From positions 1-9,923 of the forward strand of contig CALZHX010000047.1 of NCBI GenBank assembly GCA_945787435.1: a DNA stretch of 9,923 bases, in the 5' to 3' direction. The stretch comes from an uncultured Woeseiaceae bacterium (lineage in GTDB: Bacteria; Pseudomonadota; Gammaproteobacteria; Steroidobacterales; Woeseiaceae). How positions within the stretch are numbered: the stretch's first letter is position 1; every line of letters starts with the position of its first letter. The position numbers were made by a program, and so were the translations under genes. Shown here piece by piece: positions 1 to 5,194 of this stretch. The notes under the pieces were generated by a model. That model did not search any database. It was not told the origin of the DNA and was given only the letters and a program-made list of their open reading frames with translations.

Positions 1-738
1 AGGAAATCGGGCCTTGCGGCAGTGTTGTCGTTGTTGATCCTGCCGGGCATATCGACCGCACAGCAGGGTGAATGGCTGGTTGCACCGTATATCTGGGCGG
101 CCGACGTGTCATGGGACATTGCGACACGTGGTAGCGGTGGCGTTGAGTTCAGCGACCTTGTCGACAAACTCGATGGTGCGGGCCTGATCCGTATCGAATA
201 CGTGCGCAACAAGCTCGGCTTTACGTTCGATTATGTCGGTATGTCGTTGTCGGATAGTACGAACATTTCAACTCCGGGCCCCCTGCCTATTAGTGTTGCT
301 ATCCGCGCGGACGTCGATCTCAACGTGTTTGAGGCTGGCGCTTTCTATCGGCCGTCAGCGACGGACAGCGGTGTTGATATCCTGGCAGGCGTTCGTGAAA
401 CCGACGTCGACTCGACGTTGCTTGTCACGCCGGCAAATCAGCCAACGGAGCGATTTGATACGGGCAAGAGTTTCACCGACATCTACGTCGGTGCCCGATA
501 CCTGCACCGACTTACCGAATCATGGGACTTCTCGGTTCGTGGTGACTACGGTTTCGGTGGCTCTGACGGAGCGCTCAACCTGATGGCCAGTGTCGGCTGG
601 CGCTCAGCGGGATCGTTCGGCATGTCTCTCGCATACCGCCACCTGGCTTTCGAAATTGACCAGAAAGTTGAGGGCGAAGCAGTTACCAACGAATTCAGTT
701 TTTCGGGGCCGGCCCTCGGTTTCCTTTTCCGGTTCTAG
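1..738 (+). CDS. Outer-membrane beta-barrel protein, 5' end missing
   Basis: The frame is open from base 1, and the first visible residues (RKSGLAAVLSLLILPGISTA) are most of a Sec signal peptide cleaved near A-Q-Q, so the true start lies just upstream of the window; the GTG at 22 falls inside the signal peptide and is not preferred. The mature part has the alternating hydrophobic/polar strands of a barrel, with motifs such as WLVAPYIWAADV at its start, and it ends in an aromatic residue (GFLFRF), the usual C-terminal signal for outer-membrane insertion. Its last ~75 residues align with those of the barrel gene that follows (shared pattern FG-x2-LAY-x4-FEID-x-KV). No enzyme motif is visible and the substrate or function is unknown. 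A specific family is not recognised beyond an uncharacterised outer-membrane barrel. Only a few bases of coding sequence appear to be missing. Confidence 0.8.
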   Translation, partial: RKSGLAAVLSLLILPGISTAQQGEWLVAPYIWAADVSWDIATRGSGGVEFSDLVDKLDGAGLIRIEYVRNKLGFTFDYVGMSLSDSTNISTPGPLPISVAIRADVDLNVFEAGAFYRPSATDSGVDILAGVRETDVDSTLLVTPANQPTERFDTGKSFTDIYVGARYLHRLTESWDFSVRGDYGFGGSDGALNLMASVGWRSAGSFGMSLAYRHLAFEIDQKVEGEAVTNEFSFSGPALGFLFRF

Positions 739-766
739 TTCAAATCTATCGACAAGGATTGAATCA

Positions 767-848
767 ATGAACAAAGCACATCTTGCAAGAGGTCACCGAC
801 GGTATCTACCAGGTGCGCGGACTTGAATCCGTACGAATTCGAATGTGA
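767..848 (+). pseudogene. Possible relic of an MBL-fold/alkylsulfatase-like gene start, or a short leader ORF
   Basis: An AAGGA ribosome binding site at 753-757 precedes the ATG at 767. In the ATG frame only 19 codons follow before TGA (824-826). One frame over, from 780, the translation ILQEVTDGIYQVRGLES appears before TGA at 846. From memory, the pattern E-V-T-D-G-I-Y-Q-V-R-G resembles the N-terminus of alkyl/aryl-sulfatases and related metallo-beta-lactamase-fold hydrolases. The HxHxDH metal site and everything downstream are absent. One reading is a gene that suffered a frameshift and a large deletion. The other is that the 19-codon, arginine-rich ORF is a genuine leader peptide upstream of the terminator-like hairpin at 900. 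The similarity is short and recalled, not computed. Confidence 0.35.
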
Positions 849-882
849 TGACATTTGGGTTAGCGGTGAGTGATCCTTCGTG

Positions 883-1752
883 ATGAGCGGTATCAAACGA
901 ACGGCCCCTCTTGGGGCCGTTTTTTGTCTGCTGCTGGCCACCTGGCAGGCGCAGGCGCAGGATGTGGAGCCGATCCATCCATACCTGGGCAGCAAGTTCT
1001 TTGCGGCGGTCGGCTTGTTCCTGCCGAATCAAAATACACGCCTGGGTCTGGAGTCATCTGTTGGCGTAACGATCCCGGACCCCGACTCTGCAGCATATGA
1101 GACTATCGATTTTGACGAAACATTCGGCATCAGCGACAGCGACGAGACGTTCTCTGCCGAAATCGGCTGGCGCTTCGGGAAGAAGTGGCAATTGCGTGGG
1201 CAGTACTTCCGCGTCGACAACAACTCGAGAGTGTCGCTTGAAGAAGATGTCGAATGGGGCGATGTCGTTTTCAATGAGGGGACATTCGTCGGTGCTGGCA
1301 ACGACTACCAGGTCACGCGGCTATTCTTCGGGCGTACGTTCAGGAACATCGATAGATCGGAGCTGGGCCTCGGTATTGGCGCACATATTCTCGACATCAG
1401 CGCCTACGTTAACGGCAATGCGACGATCGACGGCGTCGATGTCGGCTACAGGCAAGAACGGGCAAGTGTCAGCGCGCCGCTGCCAAACGTCGGCGCCTGG
1501 TACACGCACGCATTCTCCGAGAAGTGGGCCGCTACTTTACGCGTCGACTGGCTCTCAGCCAGCGTCGATATATATGACGGACACATCATCAATTCGGCAC
1601 TGAATGTGGGCTATGCAGTGACCGATCATTTCGGCATCGGCCTGGCGTACAACTTTTTCGAAATTGACCTTAAGGTCAATGACCCGGACTGGAGGGGCAG
1701 CATATTGAGCCGCTTCGACGGTCCTTATATTTCGTTGACCGGCTACTGGTAG
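883..1752 (+). CDS. Outer-membrane beta-barrel protein with signal peptide
   Basis: This gene encodes 289 residues from the ATG at 883; a GTG immediately before it at 880 is an alternative. A GGTGAG about 12 bases upstream could serve as a weak ribosome binding site. Residues 1-24 form a Sec signal peptide (basic K5-R6, hydrophobic core, cleavage near AQA-Q). The remainder is rich in amphipathic beta strands with acidic turns and ends in GYW, an aromatic C-terminus as expected for an outer-membrane protein recognised by the Bam machinery. The C-terminal third resembles that of the upstream barrel gene, which suggests distant homology or a shared barrel family. Codons 7-14 overlap a strong terminator-like hairpin, so expression may depend on translation keeping that hairpin open. 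The function is unknown; a porin or a structural barrel are both possible. Confidence 0.8.
   Translation: MSGIKRTAPLGAVFCLLLATWQAQAQDVEPIHPYLGSKFFAAVGLFLPNQNTRLGLESSVGVTIPDPDSAAYETIDFDETFGISDSDETFSAEIGWRFGKKWQLRGQYFRVDNNSRVSLEEDVEWGDVVFNEGTFVGAGNDYQVTRLFFGRTFRNIDRSELGLGIGAHILDISAYVNGNATIDGVDVGYRQERASVSAPLPNVGAWYTHAFSEKWAATLRVDWLSASVDIYDGHIINSALNVGYAVTDHFGIGLAYNFFEIDLKVNDPDWRGSILSRFDGPYISLTGYW
900..925 (+). terminator. Intrinsic-terminator-like hairpin inside a signal-peptide coding region
   Basis: A 9-bp perfect stem (AACGGCCCC at 900-908 pairing with GGGGCCGTT at 913-921) encloses a TCTT loop and runs into a tract of six T (920-925). This has every hallmark of a rho-independent terminator. 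It lies 17 bases inside the following barrel gene rather than between genes. It may end transcripts from the upstream barrel gene, or act as an attenuator relieved by ribosomes starting at 883. The structure is seen directly; its activity is inferred. Confidence 0.6.
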
Positions 1753-1791
1753 GGCGGCCAATCGAGAGCCAGATCCGCCAGGGCTGTGGGG

Positions 1792-2418
1792 CTACGGTAG
1801 CGGGATCGGTCCGACGTCAACGGGCACGATGTAGCCACGCTGGAATGCCGGCCGCTCGGCCAGGCTCAGATACCAGCGGCAAACTTCAGGGTAATCGTCC
1901 AGGTCTATTTGTTGATACTCGAATCGCGACGCCCAGGTCCAGATCGCGATATCAGCGACCGTGAACTCATCGCAAACGAAGTCACGATTTTCAAGGCGCA
2001 AATTCAACACACGATACAAGCGCTTGGCTTCAGTGTGGTATCGCGCCTCGGCGTACTCGGATATGCCCGGATTGAATTTCAGGAAGTGGTGCGCCTGGCC
2101 GAGCTGCGGCCCGAAGTTGCCCATTTGCCACATGAGCCATTCCATCATGCGCCAATAATCGGGGGTGCCGTAGGGTGGACTGAGTAGGCCGGCCTTCTCG
2201 GCGAGATAGAGGAGTATTGCCCCCGACTCCATGAGTGCGAAATCACCATCGACAATCGCGGGGATCTTGTTGTTCGGACTAATCTCAAGAAAATCGGGTT
2301 CGAACTGCGCCTTCTCACCAATATTCACGGGAATCACTTCGTAGGACAGTCCGAGCTCTTCCAGAGCGATAGACACTTTGCGGCCGTTTGGTGTCGACCA
2401 GGTATACAGTTTGATCAC
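1792..2418 (-). CDS. Glutathione S-transferase family protein (YfcG/Nu-class-like)
   Basis: This 208-residue protein has the normal length for a cytosolic GST. The N-terminal thioredoxin-like domain (about 1-78) holds TPNGRK at 9-14, matching the Thr/Asn pair that binds glutathione in E. coli YfcG. It also has N-N-K-I-P at 49-53 with the cis-proline, and the glutathione gamma-glutamyl site E64-S65-G66. The helical C-terminal domain contains WQMGNFGPQLGQAHHF (about 97-112) and the N-capping region TVADIAIW near 153-160. These are hallmarks of the YfcG/YghU group, which acts as glutathione-dependent disulfide-bond reductases with little classical transferase activity. The start is GTG with a strong GGGAGGA site (2425-2431) six bases upstream. 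It lies downstream of the Lrp-type regulator on the same strand (77-base gap) and converges on the second barrel gene (39-base gap). The physiological substrate cannot be told. Confidence 0.9.
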   Translation of the reverse strand: MIKLYTWSTPNGRKVSIALEELGLSYEVIPVNIGEKAQFEPDFLEISPNNKIPAIVDGDFALMESGAILLYLAEKAGLLSPPYGTPDYWRMMEWLMWQMGNFGPQLGQAHHFLKFNPGISEYAEARYHTEAKRLYRVLNLRLENRDFVCDEFTVADIAIWTWASRFEYQQIDLDDYPEVCRWYLSLAERPAFQRGYIVPVDVGPIPLP

Positions 2419-2424
2419 GCGACG

Positions 2425-2431
2425 TCCTCCC
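2425..2431 (-). promoter_or_regulatory. Ribosome binding site fixing a GTG start
   Basis: On the minus strand GGGAGGA lies six bases upstream of the GTG at 2418-2416. It is a near-perfect Shine-Dalgarno match and supports GTG as the start of the GST gene, consistent with the family N-terminus (I-K-L-Y-T directly after the initiator). Confidence 0.75.
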
Positions 2432-2457
2432 GATTCCCGAAAGCAACGATACTGCAG

Positions 2458-2478
2458 CCGGCTCGCGGCCGCGACCGG
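2458..2478. repeat. GC-rich palindrome in the regulator-GST gap
   Basis: TCGCGGCCGCGA (2463-2474) is a perfect 12-base palindrome, flanked by CCGG on each side with one extra C on the left. It sits in the 77 bases between the Lrp-type gene stop and the GST start. It has no loop and no following T-run, so it is a poor intrinsic terminator. It could be a protein-binding site for GST regulation or chance in GC-rich DNA. Confidence 0.35.
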
Positions 2479-2495
2479 ATTTCGCCGTTTTCGGA

Positions 2496-2954
2496 CTAGT
2501 CGCCGCTGATCATCGTTCGTTTCGGTTTGACGACATTCAGAACAATAGATGACGACGCATCTTTAACGGCAGGCATGCTGAGCAATTCGCCGTCTATGAA
2601 GCGGCCGAAACCGTCGAGATCCGATGCGACGACCTCGAGCATGAAGTCGATCGTCCCTGAGACCATATGACATGCCTGCACCTGGGGATGCTCGAGAACC
2701 TTGCGGCGAAAGTCCTTGGCGAGATCGGTGCACTGGCGGTCGACGTTGACCTCGACGAAGGCTATGACGCGGTGCCCGAGCGACTTCTCGTTGAGATTGA
2801 CCGTGAAGTTCTCGATGACGCCACGTTCAATCAGGGCCTCGACGCGTCGCTGGCAGGCGCTGGCCGACAGGTTGATGCGCCTGGCCAACCGCGACCAGCT
2901 CATGCGGCCGTCCTCCTGGAGGGCTAACAGGATACGCGTGTCATATCTATCCAT
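2496..2954 (-). CDS. Lrp/AsnC family transcriptional regulator
   Basis: At 152 residues this has the standard Lrp/AsnC size and layout. Residues 1-60 are the winged helix-turn-helix: the opening D-x-x-D-x-x-I-L-x-x-L-Q-x-D-G-R is typical, and the recognition helix is around S30-R37 (SASACQRR), followed by L41-I-E-R-G-V-I. Residues about 64-145 form the RAM effector-binding and oligomerisation domain, with the ligand-loop glycine in MVSGTIDFML (97-106). Family members are octameric or dimeric DNA-wrapping proteins that sense amino acids or related small molecules and often control a divergent neighbour and themselves. Here the divergent neighbour is the HPPD-like VOC gene, 150 bases away, with a palindrome between them, so that gene is the likely target. 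The GST gene downstream may be co-transcribed. The effector is unknown. An AGGA about 10 bases upstream supports the ATG. Confidence 0.93.
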   Translation of the reverse strand: MDRYDTRILLALQEDGRMSWSRLARRINLSASACQRRVEALIERGVIENFTVNLNEKSLGHRVIAFVEVNVDRQCTDLAKDFRRKVLEHPQVQACHMVSGTIDFMLEVVASDLDGFGRFIDGELLSMPAVKDASSSIVLNVVKPKRTMISGD

Positions 2955-2987
2955 TGAATTAAAATCCTGCGTTAGAAATGATAATAG

Positions 2988-3027
2988 GCAGTAATTACTG
3001 CGGATTGTACCTCATTTGGCGCAGTAA
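2988..3027. promoter_or_regulatory. Candidate Lrp-type operator: 14-base palindrome plus phased half-site
   Basis: GCAGTAATTACTGC (2988-3001) is a perfect palindrome in the divergent gap between the regulator and the VOC gene. Its left half, GCAGTAA, recurs at 3021-3027, 33 bases after the first copy, which is about three turns of the helix. Face-of-helix spacing of repeated sites is what Lrp-family multimers use. Location, symmetry and phasing are seen; binding by the adjacent regulator is inferred. Confidence 0.5.
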
Positions 3028-3030
3028 ACG

Positions 3031-3061
3031 CCGACACCCTGCGTCCGGTGTTGCGTATACT
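3031..3061 (+). promoter_or_regulatory. Weak candidate promoter for the VOC gene
   Basis: TATACT at 3056-3061 is a good -10 match. The only -35-like hexamer is CCGACA at 3031-3036, with a long 19-base spacer. The poor -35 would fit a regulator-assisted promoter, with the operator candidate directly upstream. The leader would be roughly 35 bases and contains the GGGAGAGAG ribosome binding site at 3094-3102. Confidence 0.3.
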
Positions 3062-3104
3062 GTTCGAATATCGGAACACGTAAGAATTCCCCTGGGAGAG
3101 AGCA

Positions 3105-3761
3105 ATGTCGCACCTGAAGAAAGTTGACCACATCGCCTACGCGGTTGAAGCAGGCAGCATCGAGAAATGGGCCTGGTTCCACATCGTTGTTGAGGGTGGC
3201 ACGTTGATCAAGCGTATCGACGATGCGCGTCCGGGCGACCCGAACAGCAGCATGAAGATCTGGTGTATCGACTTCGGTGACTTTGGCATCGCGCTGATCG
3301 AGGGCATTGATCGTGCAAACAAATCGCAGGTGTCGAACTTCGTCGAGAAGCATGGTGATCACTCCTGTCAGCACGTCGCGTATGACACGCACAATCTCGA
3401 CGCATTTATCAAACACATGAAGTCGCTGGGTGGTCACCCACGTGGCGATGTCCTGGTTCAGGACGACGGCTTCGGTATTCTCAAGCAGATGTTCGCGAAA
3501 GGTTACGCAACAGGCCATGCCGGCGAAGCGACGTTCCCCGAATACTGCGAGCGCCCGGAAACAGAAGACGCGGCGAAAGAAGTTGAGATCACTTTCTCGG
3601 ACAAGGCGGGCGGTGAATTCTACAAGCAGGTGCAGAACGCGATTGATGATGGCGACACGCAGCCGTTCTTCGACTTCAATATGATGCCGGATGACTGGGA
3701 AGTGCCTGAAGAACAAACCAAGGGCAAGAAAGACCCCGACGCCAAACTTGTTGCGGCGTAG
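3105..3761 (+). CDS. VOC-superfamily protein resembling the catalytic half of 4-hydroxyphenylpyruvate dioxygenase
   Basis: The 218-residue product matches the pattern of the C-terminal (metal-binding) domain of 4-hydroxyphenylpyruvate dioxygenases. V-D-H-I-A-Y-A-V places a histidine at 9, H-S-C-Q-H-V-A-Y-D-T at 86-95 places one at 90, and F-P-E-Y-C-E-R at 144-150 places a glutamate at 146. These correspond to the 2-His-1-Glu iron triad of that family, and G-F-G at 122-124 resembles the pre-C-terminal loop. Typical HPPD has about 350 residues in two domains; the N-terminal domain is absent, so this is a stand-alone catalytic-type unit, perhaps a dimer completing the fold. The C-terminus (about 190-218) is charged and probably disordered. 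A strong GGGAGAGAG site precedes the ATG. It is divergent from the Lrp-type regulator, its likely controller. The substrate is unknown, with an aromatic or 2-oxo acid as a guess; dioxygenase activity is inferred only from the triad. Confidence 0.75.
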   Translation: MSHLKKVDHIAYAVEAGSIEKWAWFHIVVEGGTLIKRIDDARPGDPNSSMKIWCIDFGDFGIALIEGIDRANKSQVSNFVEKHGDHSCQHVAYDTHNLDAFIKHMKSLGGHPRGDVLVQDDGFGILKQMFAKGYATGHAGEATFPEYCERPETEDAAKEVEITFSDKAGGEFYKQVQNAIDDGDTQPFFDFNMMPDDWEVPEEQTKGKKDPDAKLVAA

Positions 3762-3768
3762 CTGCTGC

Positions 3769-4287
3769 CTAGTTGCGGCGATAGACCAGCTTTTCCTCGC
3801 GGACTTCCTCGCCATTTCGAAAGACTATGTAGCCGTCCATCGTATTCTCGTCTATCCGGTAAAAGCTGATGCCTGAAAAGTGGATTGCGACATCATCTGA
3901 TTTTATATATCGGAACGTGACGTAGTCTGCTTTCTCTTCCCAGGCTGTGAAGTCCGCGTTGAAGTGCTTGACCTTCAGGCTCAGGCTGCCTTCTTCCTCG
4001 ACGAGCAGTAATAACTCGTAGAAAACAACGTCATCTCCGTCCATGAGCTTGAAAAAGCCGATCATCGACCCGGCAGATGGCGGATTCCAGCCCTCTTCAA
4101 ATGTGCTGCCGAACGCTTCGCCCGACCAGTTGCCCACCAGCCAGGACACATCGTCGAGGGTTGCGGCAGGTCGGCTTTCCGGGTCGTCGAGCTTGAAGGT
4201 ATGTTCGGTGCGCTGCGACTGAGCCATTGTGGTGTGACCTGCGAGCAGCAGGGCGAGCACAGCAATCAGTCTGATTAGAATCTTCAT
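3769..4287 (-). CDS. Small secreted DUF6265-like protein
   Basis: This 172-residue protein begins with a clear Sec signal peptide (MKILIRLIAVLALLLAGHTT, cleavage near MAQ-S at 23). The mature part carries W49-L-V-G-N-W54 with S-G-E-A-F-G following, W68-N-P-P, F89-Y-E-L and K107-H-F-N, with W116-E-E-K after them. From memory this pattern is the DUF6265 family, predicted beta-rich, possibly lipocalin or FABP-like in shape, with no established function. Its ATG begins two bases after the stop of the DUF849 gene, so the two are almost certainly co-transcribed and translationally coupled; no separate strong ribosome binding site is visible. It converges on the VOC gene, leaving only seven bases between stops and no terminator. 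The product is probably periplasmic; a role in handling a hydrophobic ligand is speculation. Confidence 0.8.
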   Translation of the reverse strand: MKILIRLIAVLALLLAGHTTMAQSQRTEHTFKLDDPESRPAATLDDVSWLVGNWSGEAFGSTFEEGWNPPSAGSMIGFFKLMDGDDVVFYELLLLVEEEGSLSLKVKHFNADFTAWEEKADYVTFRYIKSDDVAIHFSGISFYRIDENTMDGYIVFRNGEEVREEKLVYRRN

Positions 4288-4289
4288 AG

Positions 4290-5114
4290 TTAGCGTAATC
4301 CCAGGATAGCGCGAGCTTCATCGGCGCTCGCGGGGTGGAGGTCAAATTCGGAACAAAGGTCCGCAGCGCGCGCGACAAGCGCTGCGTTTGATGGTGCAAG
4401 TGTATTGCCATCCAGTCGTATGTTGTCCTCGAGGCCGGTACGCATGTGTCCACCGAGTTCGAGGCACCAGCGATTAACCTCCAGTTGTGATTTGCCGATA
4501 CCCGCGGCAACCCATGTTGCACCTGGCAGAAGCTCTTTGAGTTTCTCGAGTTCGAACTCGAGAATATCGCGATGTGCCGGCAGGGCATTCTTGACGCCCA
4601 ATACGAACTGCACATGCAGTGGGCTTTTCAAAAGCCCCTGCGTGACCAGGTCCGCAGCCTTGTACAGCATCGCGAGGTCGAAGACTTCGATCTCAGGTTT
4701 GATGTCGTACTCGAGCATCTTCGTGGCAAGGTCCTCGATGAGTTCGTTCGAGTTTTCGTAAATGGACTTCGGGAAATTGCAGGAGCCGGTCGATAGCGAC
4801 GCCATATCGGGACGATGATGCAACATCGAGCCACGCTCGGCGCCTACGCCAGACCGGGCACCTGTTGAAAACTGCACGATGATGCCGGGGCAGTGCTTGC
4901 GAATACCTTCCTGGAACGCGGCAAACTTGTCCGGGTCGGTGCACGGTGAGCCGTCGTCGTTACGCGAGTGCACATGCACGAGCGAGGCGCCGGCATCGAA
5001 TGCTTCATGCGTTGATTCGATCTGCTCGGAAACCGATTCCGGTACGGCTTTGTTGTGTCGCTTTCTGGCGACAGAGCCCGTTATGGCAACGGTAATAATG
5101 CACGGCTGAGACAT
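4290..5114 (-). CDS. BKACE (DUF849) beta-keto acid cleavage enzyme
   Basis: Members of this zinc-dependent TIM-barrel family condense a beta-keto acid with acetyl-CoA and split it into acetoacetate and a new CoA ester; the founding enzyme Kce cleaves 3-keto-5-aminohexanoate in lysine fermentation. With the ATG at 5114 the protein is 274 residues, the normal length. It opens with PCIITVAITGS, has the zinc pair in L-V-H47-V-H49-S-R, the F-S-T-G motif at 82-85, and G-L-E229-D-N for the third zinc ligand, so the active site looks intact. The substrate varies across the family and is set by pocket residues, so it cannot be named here. A longer version starting at 5153 adds 13 atypical residues and has no ribosome binding site, so it was rejected. 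It leads the two-gene unit with the DUF6265-like gene and is divergent from the S74 gene. Confidence 0.9.
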   Translation of the reverse strand: MSQPCIITVAITGSVARKRHNKAVPESVSEQIESTHEAFDAGASLVHVHSRNDDGSPCTDPDKFAAFQEGIRKHCPGIIVQFSTGARSGVGAERGSMLHHRPDMASLSTGSCNFPKSIYENSNELIEDLATKMLEYDIKPEIEVFDLAMLYKAADLVTQGLLKSPLHVQFVLGVKNALPAHRDILEFELEKLKELLPGATWVAAGIGKSQLEVNRWCLELGGHMRTGLEDNIRLDGNTLAPSNAALVARAADLCSEFDLHPASADEARAILGLR

Positions 5115-5136
5115 TTGGGATGTTCCCGGTGATGCA

Positions 5137-5150
5137 CTGGTCGCGACCAG
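5137..5150. promoter_or_regulatory. 14-base perfect palindrome in the divergent promoter region
   Basis: CTGGTCGCGACCAG is self-complementary over all 14 bases. It sits in the 80 bases between the DUF849 start (5114) and the S74-protein start (5195). This is a natural operator position that could control one or both genes. No regulator gene is adjacent and no regulator family is recognised from the motif. Confidence 0.4.
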
Positions 5151-5183
5151 CATAAACGTCTATTGTACCCACAACGCTATCGC

Positions 5184-5192
5184 GGGAGAGAG
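5184..5192 (+). promoter_or_regulatory. Strong ribosome binding site of the S74 gene
   Basis: GGGAGAGAG precedes the ATG at 5195; the GGGAG core ends six bases before it. The same nine bases precede the VOC gene at 3094-3102. It fixes the start of the modular protein and supports good translation. Confidence 0.7.
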
Positions 5193-5194
5193 TC

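Noticed and set aside
1753..1791. Bidirectional terminator between convergent genes
   Set aside because: Only a five-base GGCGG/CCGCC pairing with a long loop and no T-run is visible.
1792..3761. A tyrosine-degradation cluster (HPPD, GST-type maleylacetoacetate isomerase, regulator)
   Set aside because: The GST has the TPNGRK motif of the YfcG group rather than the SSC-type motif of zeta-class isomerases, the HPPD-like protein lacks a domain, and no homogentisate dioxygenase or fumarylacetoacetase is present.
3012..3815. Long open frame (267 codons) on the minus strand opposite the VOC gene
   Set aside because: The plus strand encodes a recognisable HPPD-like protein with a strong ribosome binding site; the minus frame has no family motif and is a codon-usage shadow.
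5115..5153. A longer DUF849 product starting at 5153
   Set aside because: The extra 13 residues are unlike family N-termini, there is no ribosome binding site before 5153, and it would place the palindrome inside coding sequence.
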